Assembly (NCBI GenBank): GCA_029781795.1
Contig: JAKOWB010000202.1
Location: 1 to 54,493 of the forward strand
Direction of reading: 5' to 3'
From: Pseudomonadota bacterium
Lineage (GTDB): Bacteria > Pseudomonadota > Alphaproteobacteria > Kiloniellales > JACOMY01
Length of the DNA: 54,493 nucleotides
The translations under genes were made by a program, and so were the position numbers. The notes beneath the pieces were generated by a model. It was not told where the DNA came from. It saw nothing but the letters and a program-made list of their open reading frames with translations, and ran no database searches. Each line of letters starts with the position of its first letter. The stretch's first letter is position 1. Positions 52,817 through 54,493 of this stretch are shown here, in pieces.

Positions 52817-53731
52817 ATGCTCGACCACAAGACCCTGGAGCAGTGCATCGAACACTGCCGCGTGACGCAGAAGCGGCCCTATGACCCGAAGGAACATGCC
52901 GGCGACTGGCTGCCGGAGACGCCCAAGGGCAAGAACGGCAGGGCCGAGCTGAAGGACCAGGCCGAGGAGCTGCTGGCCGAAAGCCGCCAGCGACTGGCCG
53001 AGGCGCAGGAGCTGCTGTGGTCCGACGACCGCCATGCCCTGCTGGTCGTGCTGCAGGGCATGGACGCGGCCGGCAAGGACGGCATCGTCAAGCACGTGAT
53101 GAGCGAGGTGAACCCGCTGGGCTGCGAGGTGACCTCGTTCAAGGCGCCCTCGCCCGAAGAGCTGGACCACGACTTCCTCTGGCGCTGCGTGCGCCACCTG
53201 CCCGAGCGCGGCCGCATCGGCATCTTCAACCGCTCCTACTACGAGGAAGTGCTGGTGGTGCGCGTGCACCCGGGCTACCTCAAGGGCCAGAAGCTGCCGG
53301 ACGAGCCCAAGGGCGAGGCGCTCTGGGCCGAGCGCTACGAGTCGATCCGCAACTTCGAGCGGCACCTGACCGCCAACGGCACGGTGGTCCGCAAGTTCTT
53401 CCTGAACGTCACGCTCGAGGAGCAGCGCAAGCGCCTGCTGGAGCGCATCGAGGAGCCGAAGAAGTTCTGGAAGTTCAATCCCGGCGACGCCGCCGAGCGC
53501 GCCTACTGGACGCAGTACCAGGAAGCCTTCACCAGGGCGCTGAACGAGACCTCGACCGAGGCGGCGCCCTGGTACGTCATCCCGGCCGACCACAAGTGGT
53601 TCGCCCGCACGCTGGTGGCGCACATCCTGGCCGAGGCGATCGACGCGCTGAAGCTGCAATGGCCGAAGCCGGATCCCGAGGATCGCAAGGCCATGGCCGA
53701 GGTGAAGAAGGCGCTGCTGCAGGAAGGTTGA
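52817..53731 (+). CDS. ppk2: Polyphosphate kinase 2
   Basis: A 304-residue PPK2-family kinase, which moves phosphate between polyphosphate and nucleotides. Walker A is VVLQGMDAAGKDG near residue 77-88; Walker B is in GIFNRSYYEEVLVVRVHP; the lid is VRKFFLNVTLEEQRKRLLERIEEP followed by KKFWKFNPGD. A single PPK2 domain with a 50-residue N-terminal extension fits the single-domain classes I or III; the nucleotide preference cannot be fixed by eye. GGGAGGAC precedes ATG 52817. The 106-bp repeat follows 14 bases after the stop. Confidence 0.93.
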   Translation: MLDHKTLEQCIEHCRVTQKRPYDPKEHAGDWLPETPKGKNGRAELKDQAEELLAESRQRLAEAQELLWSDDRHALLVVLQGMDAAGKDGIVKHVMSEVNPLGCEVTSFKAPSPEELDHDFLWRCVRHLPERGRIGIFNRSYYEEVLVVRVHPGYLKGQKLPDEPKGEALWAERYESIRNFERHLTANGTVVRKFFLNVTLEEQRKRLLERIEEPKKFWKFNPGDAAERAYWTQYQEAFTRALNETSTEAAPWYVIPADHKWFARTLVAHILAEAIDALKLQWPKPDPEDRKAMAEVKKALLQEG

Positions 53732-53745
53732 GCGGTCGACGGGCG

Positions 53746-53851
53746 CTAGAGCGGTTTCGCTTCTGATGGAATCGAACCGCTCTAGCTACCTATTGATTTC
53801 ACGCATTTTCTTGACGCGAACCGGCGTCCACTTCGCTCGAAAATGCTCTAG
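53746..53851. repeat. 106-bp palindromic intergenic repeat, copy B
   Basis: Inverse-oriented copy of 12090-12195, identical at 103 of 106 positions. It lies between the convergent ppk2 and methyltransferase genes, and again supplies a stop codon: the methyltransferase TAG is within the terminal GCTCTAG. Here the second half has perfect arms GCATTTTC/GAAAATGC. Confidence 0.93.
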
Positions 53852-54493
53852 CCGGCGGCAGCCACGAGGATCCAGCCGGGCACCGGGCGCGCGCGTTCCT
53901 GCCGGACACTGACCGGCTCCAGCCGCAGCGGCGCGAGGCCCGCTGACGACAGCATGGCCCTGATGTAGGCCTCGCCATGGGCGAAGCGCTGGGTCGGCAG
54001 CAGACGGATGTCGCCGGCCTCCGCCCGCTCCAGCGTGGCGGCCAGCAGGCCGCCCGGCAGCAGCGCGCCGGCAATGCCGCCGAGCGCCGGCGCCAGGTCG
54101 CCGAGGTAGGGCAGCACGTCGGCTGCGGCGATCAGGTCATGCCGCCCCGCCTCGCCCGGCAGCAGGGCCAGCAGGTCACCCGCCAGCAGGCGGTCGTAGT
54201 GCCCGGTCAGGCGCGCCTGCCTCAGCATGCGCGGCGAGAGGTCGAGGCCGGCGAGCTGCAGCGCCAGCGGCCGCAGCACGCCGCCCATCAGCCCGGTGCC
54301 GCAGCCAAGGTCCAGCGCGCTGGCGAAGCGGCGGCCCGGCGCCAGGCCGGCGATGGCGTCGGCCAGCAGCTCGGGCCCGCGGTAGTGCAGCCGGCCGCGC
54401 AGCGACTCGTCGAAGCGCGGCGCGTAGTCGTCGAACAGCGCGCGCACATAGGCCGCCGGCAGGCGGTCCGGCGCCTCGGCCCGGCCGAGCTGC
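53848..54493 (-). CDS. SAM-dependent methyltransferase, partial (5' end outside window)
   Basis: A class I methyltransferase. Motif I is ALDLGCGTGLMGGVL; motif II is in LAGLDLSPRMLRQAR; AAADVLPYLGDLAPALGGIAGALLPGGLL matches the middle of the fold. The frame stays open to the window edge with a sensible sequence (LGRAEAPDRLPAAYVRALFDDYAPRFDESL), as in proteins where TPR repeats precede the methyltransferase, so an in-frame GTG at 54447 is probably internal. Substrate unknown. Its stop codon is provided by the 106-bp repeat. Confidence 0.82.
   Translation of the reverse strand, partial: QLGRAEAPDRLPAAYVRALFDDYAPRFDESLRGRLHYRGPELLADAIAGLAPGRRFASALDLGCGTGLMGGVLRPLALQLAGLDLSPRMLRQARLTGHYDRLLAGDLLALLPGEAGRHDLIAAADVLPYLGDLAPALGGIAGALLPGGLLAATLERAEAGDIRLLPTQRFAHGEAYIRAMLSSAGLAPLRLEPVSVRQERARPVPGWILVAAAG

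Overview
This is a gene-dense, very GC-rich stretch (roughly 70% by eye) that reads as a chromosomal segment of an alphaproteobacterium, most likely Rhodospirillales-like. The evidence is the argD-argF-hslO operon, an FNR regulator with the rhizobial CX2CX7C cysteine spacing, ApaG, a DUF4864 protein, and a 106-bp dispersed palindromic repeat resembling rhizobial intergenic mosaic elements. No phage, transposase, integrase or CRISPR genes are visible.

Layout. 0.2-5.7 kb (+): apaG, folE, a TrkH potassium channel, argE and an NCS2 nucleobase permease with an extra ATPase-like tail. 5.7-8.8 kb (-): argD, argF and hslO with stop/start overlaps. 8.9-14.4 kb: gamma-glutamyltransferase, a GNAT protein, an FNR-type oxygen regulator with a likely autoregulatory FNR box, gpt, a DUF4864 protein and an OmpA-like lipoprotein. 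14.7 kb: tRNA-Arg(ACG) and a GFA-family zinc protein.

15.6-26.7 kb is the unusual block. It holds a sulfotransferase, a radical SAM enzyme whose SPASM (auxiliary iron-sulfur) domain sits on a separate overlapping gene, two giant two-part glycosyltransferases behind a gene for an unknown exported protein, and divergently a TolA/TonB-like protein with a repetitive linker. The SPASM protein and both glycosyltransferases end in similar beta-rich C-terminal modules. This suggests one surface-glycan or exported-polypeptide modification system, which I do not recognise as a described one.

26.9-42.8 kb is accessory metabolism and resistance. It holds an aldo-keto reductase, a PUA-like protein, a SARP-like regulator divergent from a DUF4242 protein, two MFS exporters with a TetR regulator beside one, an alpha/beta hydrolase, a cyclic-nucleotide-gated K+ channel homologue, an ArsR/AHSA1 pair with a visible operator, LysR/chrB/chrA, and a TetR-controlled acyl-CoA ligase plus enoyl-CoA hydratase operon.

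43.0-54.5 kb: an exported ankyrin protein, an M24 protein that keeps the DddP metal site but seems to lack its catalytic Asp, a four-PAS hybrid kinase with an OmpR-type regulator, a methionine operon (alpha/beta hydrolase, metY, an acetyl-CoA-type MetA), PPK2, the second copy of the 106-bp repeat, and a methyltransferase cut by the window edge.
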